Source: JABDQZ01 sp050049775 (lineage in GTDB: Bacteria > Pseudomonadota > Gammaproteobacteria > Chromatiales > Chromatiaceae). From it: a DNA stretch of 10,395 nucleotides. Numbering within the stretch: position 1 is the stretch's first letter; each line of letters starts with the position of its first letter. Position numbers and translations under genes: made by a program. The notes below the pieces were generated by a model that worked only from the letters and a program-made list of their open reading frames with translations, had not been told where the DNA came from and searched no databases. Positions 1 through 6,549 of the stretch are shown one piece after another. The stretch covers positions 1 to 10,395 of the forward strand of contig JASFVP010000078.1 of assembly GCA_050049775.1 (NCBI GenBank), given 5' to 3'.

Positions 1-285
1 CACTTCTGCAGCCAGAGAGGCTGTTTCCGGCTGAGCGGCCAGTTGCTGCGGTTGCAGCTGCGCAGCACGCGCAAAAAAATCGGCATAACTGTCCCAGATG
101 GAATTGGCAAATATACGACTCAAATCGGCATTCGACTCATTCTGCACTTTCATCAGGGCGTTGACGGCAACACCACGGTAGAAATAGGCCATGACGAAGG
201 CCACCAGCAGAATACCAATCAGGCTGACCAGGGAATAAGCACGCGTCAGCCGGAAAACACGACCTGGACGGGATTGCTCAGACAT
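1..285 (-). CDS. Membrane-anchored signalling protein, N-terminal part (cut by window edge)
   Basis: The reading frame opens with ATG at 285 and stays open to base 1, giving 95 residues without a stop. A short basic N-terminus is followed by one hydrophobic segment at about residues 16-35, ending in AYFYRG. After it comes a polar, probably helical stretch with the phrase SRIFANSIW (about 57-65). This layout resembles the N-terminus of membrane sensors such as diguanylate cyclases, phosphodiesterases or histidine kinases. No catalytic domain is inside the window, so the output is unknown. The start lies inside the end of a 40-residue reading frame (8-base overlap), and only a weak ribosome site precedes it, so translation is probably coupled to that upstream frame. 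Being a sensor is inference; the membrane anchor is seen directly. Confidence 0.6.
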   Translation of the reverse strand, partial: MSEQSRPGRVFRLTRAYSLVSLIGILLVAFVMAYFYRGVAVNALMKVQNESNADLSRIFANSIWDSYADFFARAAQLQPQQLAAQPETASLAAEV

Positions 286-400
286 CAAACGGGATTTTTG
301 TTCTTATGACCGGAACCCTGTGGCGTGCACGGAATTTCTGCACAAAACGGTAGATCAGGGCAAATGACAGCAAACTGACCAGAAAAGCACTTATGAACAT
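278..400 (-). CDS. 40-residue membrane microprotein upstream of the sensor gene
   Basis: ATG at 400 is preceded by a strong ribosome site, AAGGAAGG at 406-413, five bases away. The 40-codon frame ends in TGA at 278-280, just inside the next gene, whose ATG is at 283-285. The product has a hydrophobic N-terminal half (residues 2-20, FISAFLVSLLSFALIYRFV) and a strongly basic second half with the phrases QKFRARHR and RTK. It is therefore predicted to be a single-pass inner-membrane protein with a positive cytoplasmic tail. The good ribosome site, the eight-base overlap with the sensor gene and the sensible topology argue for a real gene. I recognise no family. It could be a leader needed only for translational coupling, or a small partner of the sensor. 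Confidence 0.55.
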   Translation of the reverse strand: MFISAFLVSLLSFALIYRFVQKFRARHRVPVIRTKIPFDV

Positions 401-405
401 GGCAA

Positions 406-413
406 CCTTCCTT
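406..413 (-). promoter_or_regulatory. Strong ribosome binding site of the microprotein
   Basis: AAGGAAGG on the minus strand lies five bases before the ATG at 400. It is the strongest ribosome site in this part of the window and is the main support for a gene this short. Confidence 0.6.
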
Positions 414-532
414 GTAAATAATACGCCGTAACCCAGCGATCCAGTACCGCTGTCACAAACGTATGTGTGTTCTATCAGGCTATATCGTCAAAAATGCGGC
501 ATACCTGAAGCGGCAATACAACTTAAAGGTAT

Positions 533-560
533 GAAAAGAAAAACCGGGAATGCGACCGGC
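533..560 (-). terminator. Possible weak terminator after the cupin gene
   Basis: Ten bases beyond the cupin stop, the minus strand has a GCCGG/CCGGT stem (four GC pairs plus one G-U) around an eight-base loop. It is directly followed by TTTTTCTTTT. The U-run is good but the stem is short, so this is tentative. Confidence 0.35.
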
Positions 561-569
561 AAACTGGTA

Positions 570-941
570 TCAGGCAGTCACCGACTGGCTCGGATAGGAG
601 ATTTCCAGCACCAGACATTCCTGTTCACAGAGAAAAGGACCGTGGATTTCACCGGGGGGACGACTGGCGTAATGCCCGGCTTCCAGCCACTGATCGAAAG
701 CGACATCATAAAGACGCCCGGAAATGATATAGATTTCCTCCGGATAACTGTGTGACTTGCCACCACTGGCACGGGTATCGGCACCAGCCTTGAAACGAGT
801 CAGCCGGGTGTAATCACCCGTCTGTTCATCCATTGCCAGGGTAAGCTGCTCAAGCATGCCTCCGGTGTTTTCAATGATTTCCCATTGAGCGGCATTCTCC
901 GGCGCCAAGGCATTCCAGTATTGCAAGGTGGATTTGCTCAT
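570..941 (-). CDS. Small single-domain cupin protein (ChrR-like)
   Basis: This 123-residue protein is essentially one cupin barrel. A candidate first motif runs GGKSHSYPEEIYIISG (residues 60-75), with H64 and E68 or E69 as possible metal ligands. Y66 occupies the place where many cupins have a second histidine. The second motif is PPGEIHGPF (95-103) with H100. The spacing and the phrase GHYASRPPGEIHGPF resemble the cupin domain of ChrR-type anti-sigma factors, but no zinc-binding anti-sigma domain is present, so it is a free cupin. The start at 941 was chosen because GGAGAGGGG directly precedes that ATG; an in-frame TTG at 956 would add five residues but lacks such a site. It lies 22 bases after the secreted four-cysteine protein and is probably co-transcribed with it. 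Substrate and enzymatic activity are unknown. Confidence 0.8.
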   Translation of the reverse strand: MSKSTLQYWNALAPENAAQWEIIENTGGMLEQLTLAMDEQTGDYTRLTRFKAGADTRASGGKSHSYPEEIYIISGRLYDVAFDQWLEAGHYASRPPGEIHGPFLCEQECLVLEISYPSQSVTA

Positions 942-963
942 ACCCCTCTCCCGCAACCGTCAA

Positions 964-1281
964 TCAGTCAGCACGCCGATAGCTGCGCCGGTATTCAAAC
1001 GCCTCGACGCATTCCGGCAGATCATAAAACAGGGGCGCGCGCCGACCCGCTTGCGCCCCATAGTCATGGAAATACCATTCACACCGGGCCCAGTCCCCCT
1101 GGCCTTGCCAGACACATTGTTCGACAAGCTGCTGGCGCAACGGCGCCAGTTTTTGCTCTCTGGCCATCTCGCAGGCGGCATCCAGTTGTTGCTGGCGCAA
1201 GTAGCGCTCTTCCTCGTCTGCCACGGCGCTTTCCATCAGAACAAGCAGAAGGACCAGCATACACAGCAGTTGTGTTTTCAT
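964..1281 (-). CDS. Small secreted protein with four cysteines
   Basis: The 105-residue product begins with a clear signal peptide: MKT, a leucine-rich core at 5-16, and a likely cleavage after AVA at 19-21. No lipoprotein box fits. The mature part of about 84 residues is rich in Q, R and E. It carries four cysteines (C37, C56, C67, C91), suited to two disulfides in the periplasm. A conserved-looking block APLFYDLPECVEAFEYRRSY (residues 82-101) closes the protein. It resembles small uncharacterised proteins of gammaproteobacteria that share DAACE, APLR and LFYDLP phrases; I know no function for them. ATG at 1281 has GGGAGAAAG upstream at good spacing. The gene follows merR by 61 bases and precedes the cupin gene by 22. 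Confidence 0.8.
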   Translation of the reverse strand: MKTQLLCMLVLLLVLMESAVADEEERYLRQQQLDAACEMAREQKLAPLRQQLVEQCVWQGQGDWARCEWYFHDYGAQAGRRAPLFYDLPECVEAFEYRRSYRRAD

Positions 1282-1342
1282 GACTTTCTCCCATCGATAT
1301 GGAAGACATTACTGTCGCATACCAGGAAACGCATGCGAAGCC

Positions 1343-1888
1343 TTAATCGAGGTCGCCCGAATCCAGATCATTCCTTGACCAGTCACGAATCTGCGCTATT
1401 TCCGCTTGACCGATACCGATGGATTGCAGAAATTCCTGGTGCGCCGCTGGTGACATTTTCTCGAACTCGACATGCCAACGATGCATGCCGGCTTCATCCA
1501 GCCCGGCAGCGGCCAGCAATGCCACCCAGACATCCTTGGTCATCAAACCGGCGTGTATCACTGCCTTTTCATTTTCCAAGATGCGGGCAATCACCGCTTG
1601 CTGTTCCCGGAGCTTGCCTATCTCACCGCTGATTGTCTGCAAACGCTGCTCGAGCGCCCTGTGCAATTCATCCGTATTTCCCTCCAGCAGACCGGCAATG
1701 GATTCCAGCGGTAATCCCGCATCACGATACAGCGCAATTTTTGTCATCTTGTGCAGATCCGCTTCGGAATACAGCCGATAATTGGCATCACTCCTGCCAC
1801 TGGGTTTGAGCAAGCCGATCGTATCGTAATAAAGCAGAGTACTGCGTGATACGGAAAACTTTTTGGCGACTTGTCCGATGGTAAACAT
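1343..1888 (-). CDS. MerR-family transcriptional regulator with a C-terminal domain shared with its neighbour
   Basis: This is a 181-residue MerR-family activator or repressor. The N-terminus is a textbook MerR DNA-binding domain: helix-turn-helix MFTIGQVAKKFSVSRSTLLY (1-20), the wing segment YDTIGLLKPSGR (21-32), NYRLYSEADL (36-45) and the second helix pair to about 70. A coiled-coil dimer helix follows at about 74-112. Residues 116-172 form a distinct C-terminal domain (key phrases KDVWVALL, GLDEAGMHRWH, EFLQ). No cysteine occurs in the protein, so it is not a thiol-type metal sensor or SoxR-like; the ligand is unknown. The start at 1888 is set by the family N-terminus; an in-frame GTG at 1945 would add 19 residues without a ribosome site. 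Even the ATG has a poor ribosome site. It lies last in the pump cluster, which makes it the likely regulator of the pump (inference). Confidence 0.9.
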   Translation of the reverse strand: MFTIGQVAKKFSVSRSTLLYYDTIGLLKPSGRSDANYRLYSEADLHKMTKIALYRDAGLPLESIAGLLEGNTDELHRALEQRLQTISGEIGKLREQQAVIARILENEKAVIHAGLMTKDVWVALLAAAGLDEAGMHRWHVEFEKMSPAAHQEFLQSIGIGQAEIAQIRDWSRNDLDSGDLD

Positions 1889-1917
1889 AGCTATGAGGTG
1901 CTGTTGATCAATAAACG

Positions 1918-1942
1918 GCACGGCCGGATGAACCGGCCGCAC
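1918..1942 (-). other. GC-rich hairpin between the 60-residue gene and merR
   Basis: On the minus strand GTGCGGCCGG and CCGGCCGTGC pair over ten positions, including two G-U wobbles, around the loop TTCAT. It is followed by CGTTTATT, too poor in U for a confident terminator. The wobbles exist only in the minus-strand transcript, which fits an RNA element. It may lower merR expression relative to the upstream gene or protect an mRNA end. Confidence 0.5.
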
Positions 1943-1957
1943 CACAGGATGAGAGAC

Positions 1958-2140
1958 TTACAAGGCCCGGATCAGACGAATTTCATCCGGTGCAATATCC
2001 AGCCATTGCAGGAATGATTCATGCGCATCCGGATACCTGTTTTCGAATTCGCGGTGCCATTGCGTCATGGTCGCTTCATCCAGTCCGATCTCGCGAAACA
2101 ATGTCACCCATTGTTCCTTGTTCATGGTTGCTTTACTCAT
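1958..2140 (-). CDS. Stand-alone copy of the MerR C-terminal domain (60 residues)
   Basis: This is a 60-residue soluble protein with no signal or membrane segment. From M6 to L60 it aligns without gaps to residues 116-170 of the MerR regulator encoded 69 bases downstream. By my count 27 of 55 positions are identical, including the blocks GLDEA, the WH pair, EFE, P.AH, FLQ, and the closing EI..IR. The regulator's DNA-binding and dimer helices are absent. It is therefore a free version of the putative sensing or partner domain. ATG at 2140 has an excellent ribosome site, AAGGAG at 2147-2152; longer in-frame starts up to 2179 are not supported. It follows the RND gene by 81 bases and has a candidate promoter of its own. 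Possible roles are ligand binding, or modulating MerR by competing for its partner; these are inference. I cannot name a family. Confidence 0.8.
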   Translation of the reverse strand: MSKATMNKEQWVTLFREIGLDEATMTQWHREFENRYPDAHESFLQWLDIAPDEIRLIRAL

Positions 2141-2162
2141 TCGCTTCTCCTTTATCCGGTTA

Positions 2163-2188
2163 ATTACAACGACAGTCATTGACCGTCG
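2163..2188 (-). promoter_or_regulatory. Candidate MerR-type operator and -10 box before the 60-residue gene
   Basis: Bases 2170-2188 form a 19-bp near-perfect palindrome, CGACGGTCA-A-TGACTGTCG on the minus strand, with one mismatched pair out of nine. One base further is TGTAAT (2163-2168), five of six to the -10 consensus. A 19-bp dyad directly upstream of -10 is the arrangement known for MerR-family promoters. No good -35 is visible (AATGCT or ATGCTC). Transcription would start near 2156, leaving a short leader with the ribosome site. Confidence 0.42.
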
Positions 2189-2221
2189 AGCATTACTCTG
2201 AAGTATGAAGCTATAGACAGG

Positions 2222-5200
2222 TCAAGCACGTTGCCCGGCGGATTTACCACCACCATGAAACAGCGAGTACACCGCCGGAATCAGCGCCAGTGTGACCAGC
2301 GTAGATGAGGCCAGACCACCGACGACGACACGCGCCAGCGGTGCCTGCGCGTCGGCACCCTCGCCGATGCCGAGAGCCAGCGGCAGCAATGCCAGGATCG
2401 TGGTGAAGGTGGTCATCAGCACCGGGCGCAGACGCCGCCGACCAGCCTCGGCCACGGCGCTGTTGACGTCCATGCCCTCGCGACGCAGACGCCCGGCCTG
2501 ATCCACCAGCAGGATGGCGTTGTTGACGACGATGCCACCGAGCATGATGCAGCCGATACCGGATTGCAGGTTCAACGTGGTATCGGTCAGGAACAAGGTC
2601 AGCAGCACGCCGATGGCCGCCAGCGGCACCGTCAGCATGACAATCAACGGATCACCAAAGGATTCGTACTGAGAAGCCAGCACCATGTAGACCAGCACCA
2701 GTGCCAACAACAATGAGGTGAGCATTTCATCAAAGGCTTTTTGCTGTTCCTCGAAATTGCCTTCGATCGACAGATCGTAACCGACCGGCCGCGCAATACG
2801 TTCCAGGCGTTGCTGCACATCAGCCGCCACCGAACCAAGATCGCGTCCGGCGACATTGCCGAGCACGGTGATGCGGCGCTGCTGGTCCTTGCGCTGTATC
2901 GTCACCGGACCAAACCCGGTGGTGGTGCTGACCAGATTGCGCAACACCACCAGTTCACCGGTCGGTGTGCGCAGCGTGAGATCGAGAATTTCCTCGAGCG
3001 AACGTTTCTCGGCATCCTTGAGCTGCACCAGAATGCGATAGGAATTGCCCTGCACGCGGTATTCGCTGGCCTTGGAACCGGCCACCGCGATCTGGATGGC
3101 TTCGGTGACATCGCGCACGCTCAGGCCGAGGTCGGCCACCTTGGTGCGGTCAACCTCGATCTCCTGCTGTGGCACACCGGCTTCGCGGCTGAACTCGACA
3201 TCGGTAATGCCCGGCACATCCTCGATGGCCTGCGCCACCTGACTGGCCAGCAGATCCAGCGTATCCAGATCAAAACCGCGCACCTCGACGGTCACTCCCT
3301 CCTCGCTGCTGAGCAGGCGTTCCAGCAGGAACTGGCCCTGTGGCGCACGCGTACGAATTTTCATACCCGGGATCTTGCCTTCGAGCTGCTTACGCAGGTC
3401 GTTGGCAATCTCGGTATTGGAACGCTGACGATCCTTGGCCGGCAACAACGACAAGCGAATTTCCGACTTGGCCTTGGCACTGCCACGCGTGCCCGAAGTC
3501 ACCACACTCACCACCGAAGACACGGCCTCGGGTACGGCATCAAACACAATCTTTTCCATGAGGCGCGACTGTTTGTTAATCAGTTCCAGGCGCGTGCCAA
3601 CTTCCATTTCACCGGTGACGCGCACCTCGCCTTCGTCGCTGGGTGGAATGAATTCCGTACCAATCATGGGCAGCAACAACAGGCTGCCCGCAAACAGCAC
3701 AACAGCAACCAACAAGGTCAGCCAGCGCTGGCGCATCAGACTGTGCAGAAAATCGCGATAGCCGTTTTCCAGGCTTTCGAGCGCCTGACCGGCGCGTGCC
3801 GCCAGCCTGTCTCGCCAATGACCGCCTGGTTGCTGATCGTCACCCTTTAAAAATTTCGACGCCAGCATCGGCACCAGCGTCAACGCCACCAGCAACGCGC
3901 AGAACAGCGAAAACATGATGACAAACGCCAGTTCCTGGAACAGCACGCCGGATACGCCGCGTACAAAAATCATCGGCAGGAAAATCACCAATGTCGTGAT
4001 GGTGCCGGCGATGACCGCTGAAGCGACTTCGCCGGTACCTTCGACGGCGGCGGTTTCGGCATCCAGGGATTCTGCCTGGCGTCGCCGGAAAATGTTTTCC
4101 AGCACCACCACGGAGCTGTCGACCATCATGCCGACACCGAGCGCCAGGCCGCCGAGCGACATCAGGTTAAGTGTGAAGCCGCCAAAAAACAGCAAGGCAA
4201 AGGTGGCGATCAGTGAAATCGGTATCGCCAGCGAAATCACCAGCGTACTGCGCAAGTCGCGCAAAAAGAACAGCAACACCAGCACCGCCAGCGAACCGCC
4301 ATACAACAGCGACTGGGCGACATTGGCGATGGCGCGTTCAATGAAGTTGCCCTGGTTGATGACGGGCGTGATGCGCATTTGCGGAAACAGCCGGTTGATT
4401 TCATCGACTTCGTCTAGCACCGCCTTGGCGACTTCCACGGTATTGGCCGCCGGTTGTTTGCGGATCGCGATACGCAGGCCGCGTTCGCCATTGACACGGA
4501 TGATGCGCGTGAGCTTTTCGTAAGTATCGCTGATGCTGGCAATCTGGCCGAGCGTGATCAGCGCACCCTCACGTTCGGTGATGACGGTGTTGCGAATCTG
4601 CTCCAGGTTGCGAAATTCGGCCGGCGCGCGCAGCGTGACTTCGTACTGGCCCTGCTCGATCTTGCCGGCCGGTAGGTCGAGGTTGGCGTCCTCGATGGCA
4701 TCGGTGATGTCATTCAAAGGCAAACCCAGTGCATTGATGCGCGCCGGGTCGAGTGCAACGCGCACCTCGCGCGTGAAGCCCCCCCAGGGATCGACCTGGG
4801 CAACGCCGGGCACGCGCGCAAAACGGTAACGCACCTGGTCCTCGACCAGTTGCGTCAGCTCCACCGGATCGAGACGGCTGGAAATACCGAGTAACACCAC
4901 TGGATAACTGTCGACATCAAACTTGGTGACGCGCGGCCCGACAATGTCATCGGGCAGCTCGCTGATTTCATCCTCGATGGTGGCTTGTACATCGAGTGCC
5001 GCGGCATCAACGTTGGTGCCCCAGCCGAAGCTGACGCGCACGCTGCTGTTGCCTTCATACGAACTCGATTCGATCTCCTCGACACCGGGGACGGTGGCGA
5101 TGATCTCCTCGACGATCTGTGTCACCAGGCGTTCCATGACCACCGGGTCGGCACCTTCGTACTGGGTGCGCACAGTGATGGTCGGCAGTTCGATGCTCGG

Positions 5201-5311
5201 CAGCAGATCGATCTGCAGGCGTCCCAGCGCCATGCTGCCAAGCACCACCACCATGAGCGTCAGCATGGTGGTGAATACCGGGCGGCGCACGCTGGCGCGG
5301 GCCAGATTCAT
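2222..5311 (-). CDS. HAE1-type RND efflux pump, inner-membrane subunit
   Basis: A full-length proton-driven RND exporter of 1029 residues. The usual fold is clear: TM1 at about 11-31, a first periplasmic half, TM2-TM6 at about 334-486, TM7 near 530-549, a second periplasmic half, and TM8-TM12 at about 863-1018. The N-terminus MNLARASVRRPVFTTML is typical of the family. Aligned by eye to AcrB, the TM4 motif is VDSSVVVLENI, so AcrB D407 is kept (D398) but D408 is S399. In TM10 VVNNAILLVD puts N930 where AcrB has K940. AcrB R971 and T978 match R960 and T967. The start lies one base after the fusion-protein stop, so the two are one translational unit. The substrate is not predictable; the pattern fits HAE1 drug or organic-compound exporters better than CusA-type metal pumps. 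Confidence 0.96.
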   Translation of the reverse strand: MNLARASVRRPVFTTMLTLMVVVLGSMALGRLQIDLLPSIELPTITVRTQYEGADPVVMERLVTQIVEEIIATVPGVEEIESSSYEGNSSVRVSFGWGTNVDAAALDVQATIEDEISELPDDIVGPRVTKFDVDSYPVVLLGISSRLDPVELTQLVEDQVRYRFARVPGVAQVDPWGGFTREVRVALDPARINALGLPLNDITDAIEDANLDLPAGKIEQGQYEVTLRAPAEFRNLEQIRNTVITEREGALITLGQIASISDTYEKLTRIIRVNGERGLRIAIRKQPAANTVEVAKAVLDEVDEINRLFPQMRITPVINQGNFIERAIANVAQSLLYGGSLAVLVLLFFLRDLRSTLVISLAIPISLIATFALLFFGGFTLNLMSLGGLALGVGMMVDSSVVVLENIFRRRQAESLDAETAAVEGTGEVASAVIAGTITTLVIFLPMIFVRGVSGVLFQELAFVIMFSLFCALLVALTLVPMLASKFLKGDDQQPGGHWRDRLAARAGQALESLENGYRDFLHSLMRQRWLTLLVAVVLFAGSLLLLPMIGTEFIPPSDEGEVRVTGEMEVGTRLELINKQSRLMEKIVFDAVPEAVSSVVSVVTSGTRGSAKAKSEIRLSLLPAKDRQRSNTEIANDLRKQLEGKIPGMKIRTRAPQGQFLLERLLSSEEGVTVEVRGFDLDTLDLLASQVAQAIEDVPGITDVEFSREAGVPQQEIEVDRTKVADLGLSVRDVTEAIQIAVAGSKASEYRVQGNSYRILVQLKDAEKRSLEEILDLTLRTPTGELVVLRNLVSTTTGFGPVTIQRKDQQRRITVLGNVAGRDLGSVAADVQQRLERIARPVGYDLSIEGNFEEQQKAFDEMLTSLLLALVLVYMVLASQYESFGDPLIVMLTVPLAAIGVLLTLFLTDTTLNLQSGIGCIMLGGIVVNNAILLVDQAGRLRREGMDVNSAVAEAGRRRLRPVLMTTFTTILALLPLALGIGEGADAQAPLARVVVGGLASSTLVTLALIPAVYSLFHGGGKSAGQRA

Positions 5312-5312
5312 A

Positions 5313-6485
5313 TCAGTTACCCGGCCCGTCGGGCAGGAGGATGGCGGAACCTTCGTCCAGCAATTGCTGACCGAGCGTCACCACGCGTCCGGATAGCCCC
5401 TCACCCTTGACCTGCACCCGATCGCCTTCCTGGATGCCGACCTGCACCGGCCGCCAGTTGACCGTCTTGCCGTCTGCCGACAGCACAAACACACCCTTGC
5501 CGCCATCGCGGCTGGCCAGCGCCTGTTCGGGCACGATGGTGGCGTTGTCGATTTTTTCCAGCACCACAGCGGCACGCGCGTACATACCAGGCTTCAAATG
5601 CAGGTCCGGATTGTCGATGCTGACCTCAACACGCGCCTGGCGCGCATCCTGACGAAATACCGGTGCAATGCGCGCAATGCGACCATGAAACACTTCACCG
5701 GCGTAGGCATCAGTGCCAAGCTGCACGTCCTGACCAACCTGCAACTGCGCATAATCGCGTTCGGTGACATAAAACACGGCGACGATCGGATCGAGTTCCA
5801 CAATGCGCAGCAACGGTGTGTTGGCGGTGACGGTTTCGCCTTCATCAACAAAACGTTCGGCCACGACGCGCTGCTCGTTACCGGCTCGCCAGGCGGCGTT
5901 GACCTCGGTATAGCCGAGGCGGATACGCGTCGCTTCGAGTTCGGCTTCAGCGCGCGCCACCTGTGCGCGCGTCACCTGAACGTGCGCCTGCTTGGCCAAC
6001 TGGTCGGCCTTGGCAACATCGCGCTGCGACACCGAGCTGACGCCTTTTTCCTGTAATTTATCAATGCGGGTTAATTCGCGTTCGGCGATTACCAACAGGC
6101 TGTTGGCTTCGGCCAGGTTGGCGCGCGCCACCGACAAGTCGGCTTCGGCCTGCGCCACGCTCTGACGAAATTCGGCATCATCAAGTCGCGCCACCACCTG
6201 GTCGCGCAACACGGCATCACCGATGTCGACATCCAGTTGCACGATACGGCCGTCAATTTTCGGCGACACGACAAACTCGGCACGTGCTTCCAGCGTACCG
6301 GTGAAGTCACGACGCAAGGCAATCGGCCCCTGGACTATGGCCGCCACCTCAACCGGCACCGCCTGCACGTCACGCTTGCGTTTTTCCTTGTCCGTCAGTT
6401 CATGATGCAGGCGGTCGTACACCAGCCAGCCAAGACCGATCAGCAAGCCGATGCCCAGCAGCGACAACAACGGTTTGAAACGCAT
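5313..6485 (-). CDS. RND membrane fusion protein (periplasmic adaptor)
   Basis: A 390-residue HlyD/AcrA-type adaptor that links an RND pump to an outer-membrane channel. One N-terminal membrane anchor lies at about residues 6-23, with no lipoprotein cysteine, so it is tethered by a TM helix. The first barrel-lipoyl half shows SPKIDGRIVQLDVDIGD (74-90). It is followed by an alanine- and glutamate-rich alpha-helical hairpin at about 103-190, with the turn near 145-153. The second lipoyl half contains VAERFVDEGETVTANTPLL (208-226). The beta-barrel and membrane-proximal domains follow, with LDPIVAVFYVTERDYAQL (231-248) and LKPGMYARAAVVLE (297-310). ATG at 6485 has GGAG five bases upstream; the frame extends 25 codons further, but that part overlaps a hairpin and lacks a ribosome site. 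Its TGA is one base before the RND start. Confidence 0.95.
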   Translation of the reverse strand: MRFKPLLSLLGIGLLIGLGWLVYDRLHHELTDKEKRKRDVQAVPVEVAAIVQGPIALRRDFTGTLEARAEFVVSPKIDGRIVQLDVDIGDAVLRDQVVARLDDAEFRQSVAQAEADLSVARANLAEANSLLVIAERELTRIDKLQEKGVSSVSQRDVAKADQLAKQAHVQVTRAQVARAEAELEATRIRLGYTEVNAAWRAGNEQRVVAERFVDEGETVTANTPLLRIVELDPIVAVFYVTERDYAQLQVGQDVQLGTDAYAGEVFHGRIARIAPVFRQDARQARVEVSIDNPDLHLKPGMYARAAVVLEKIDNATIVPEQALASRDGGKGVFVLSADGKTVNWRPVQVGIQEGDRVQVKGEGLSGRVVTLGQQLLDEGSAILLPDGPGN

Positions 6486-6520
6486 GTGCTCTCCAGTCAG
6501 GAAATTCGTGTTAACAGGCC

Positions 6521-6546
6521 GTAATAGCGACAGTGTAGAACCATCC
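6521..6546 (-). promoter_or_regulatory. Candidate operator and -10 box of the efflux operon
   Basis: On the minus strand ACTGTCG (6528-6534) is followed after one base by TATTAC (6521-6526), a four-of-six -10 box. The 19-mer 6528-6546 matches the site before the 60-residue gene at 12 of 19 positions, with the right half-site identical and the -10 at the same distance; its left half is degenerate. Transcription would start near 6514, giving a leader of about 29 bases before the fusion-protein ATG. No good -35 is visible. Confidence 0.38.
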
Positions 6547-6549
6547 GGC

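Noticed and set aside
418..423. TATTAT as a -10 box before the microprotein
   Set aside because: Transcription would begin inside the ribosome site, and no -35 stands at the right distance.
465..755. Plus-strand frame over the gap and cupin gene
   Set aside because: No ribosome site; its second half is antisense to a convincing cupin.
928..1632. Plus-strand frame of 234 codons
   Set aside because: It runs opposite the secreted protein and merR, crosses their gene boundaries, and shows no domain or ribosome site.
1889..1945. 19-codon upstream extension of MerR from a GTG
   Set aside because: MerR proteins begin directly with the helix-turn-helix; the extension reads through the hairpin and has no ribosome site.
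2195..2226. TTGACC overlapping the RND stop as a -35 box
   Set aside because: No -10-like hexamer lies 16-19 bases downstream; the CATACT that is present is only 12 bases away.
2741..3850. Long plus-strand open frame of 369 codons opposite the RND gene
   Set aside because: It lies wholly opposite a clear RND pump gene. Its translation, rich in H, Q and R with no recognisable domain, is typical of an antisense shadow of GC-rich coding DNA.
3915..4523. Plus-strand frame of 202 codons rich in S and T
   Set aside because: Antisense shadow of the first TM block of the RND pump; low-complexity composition.
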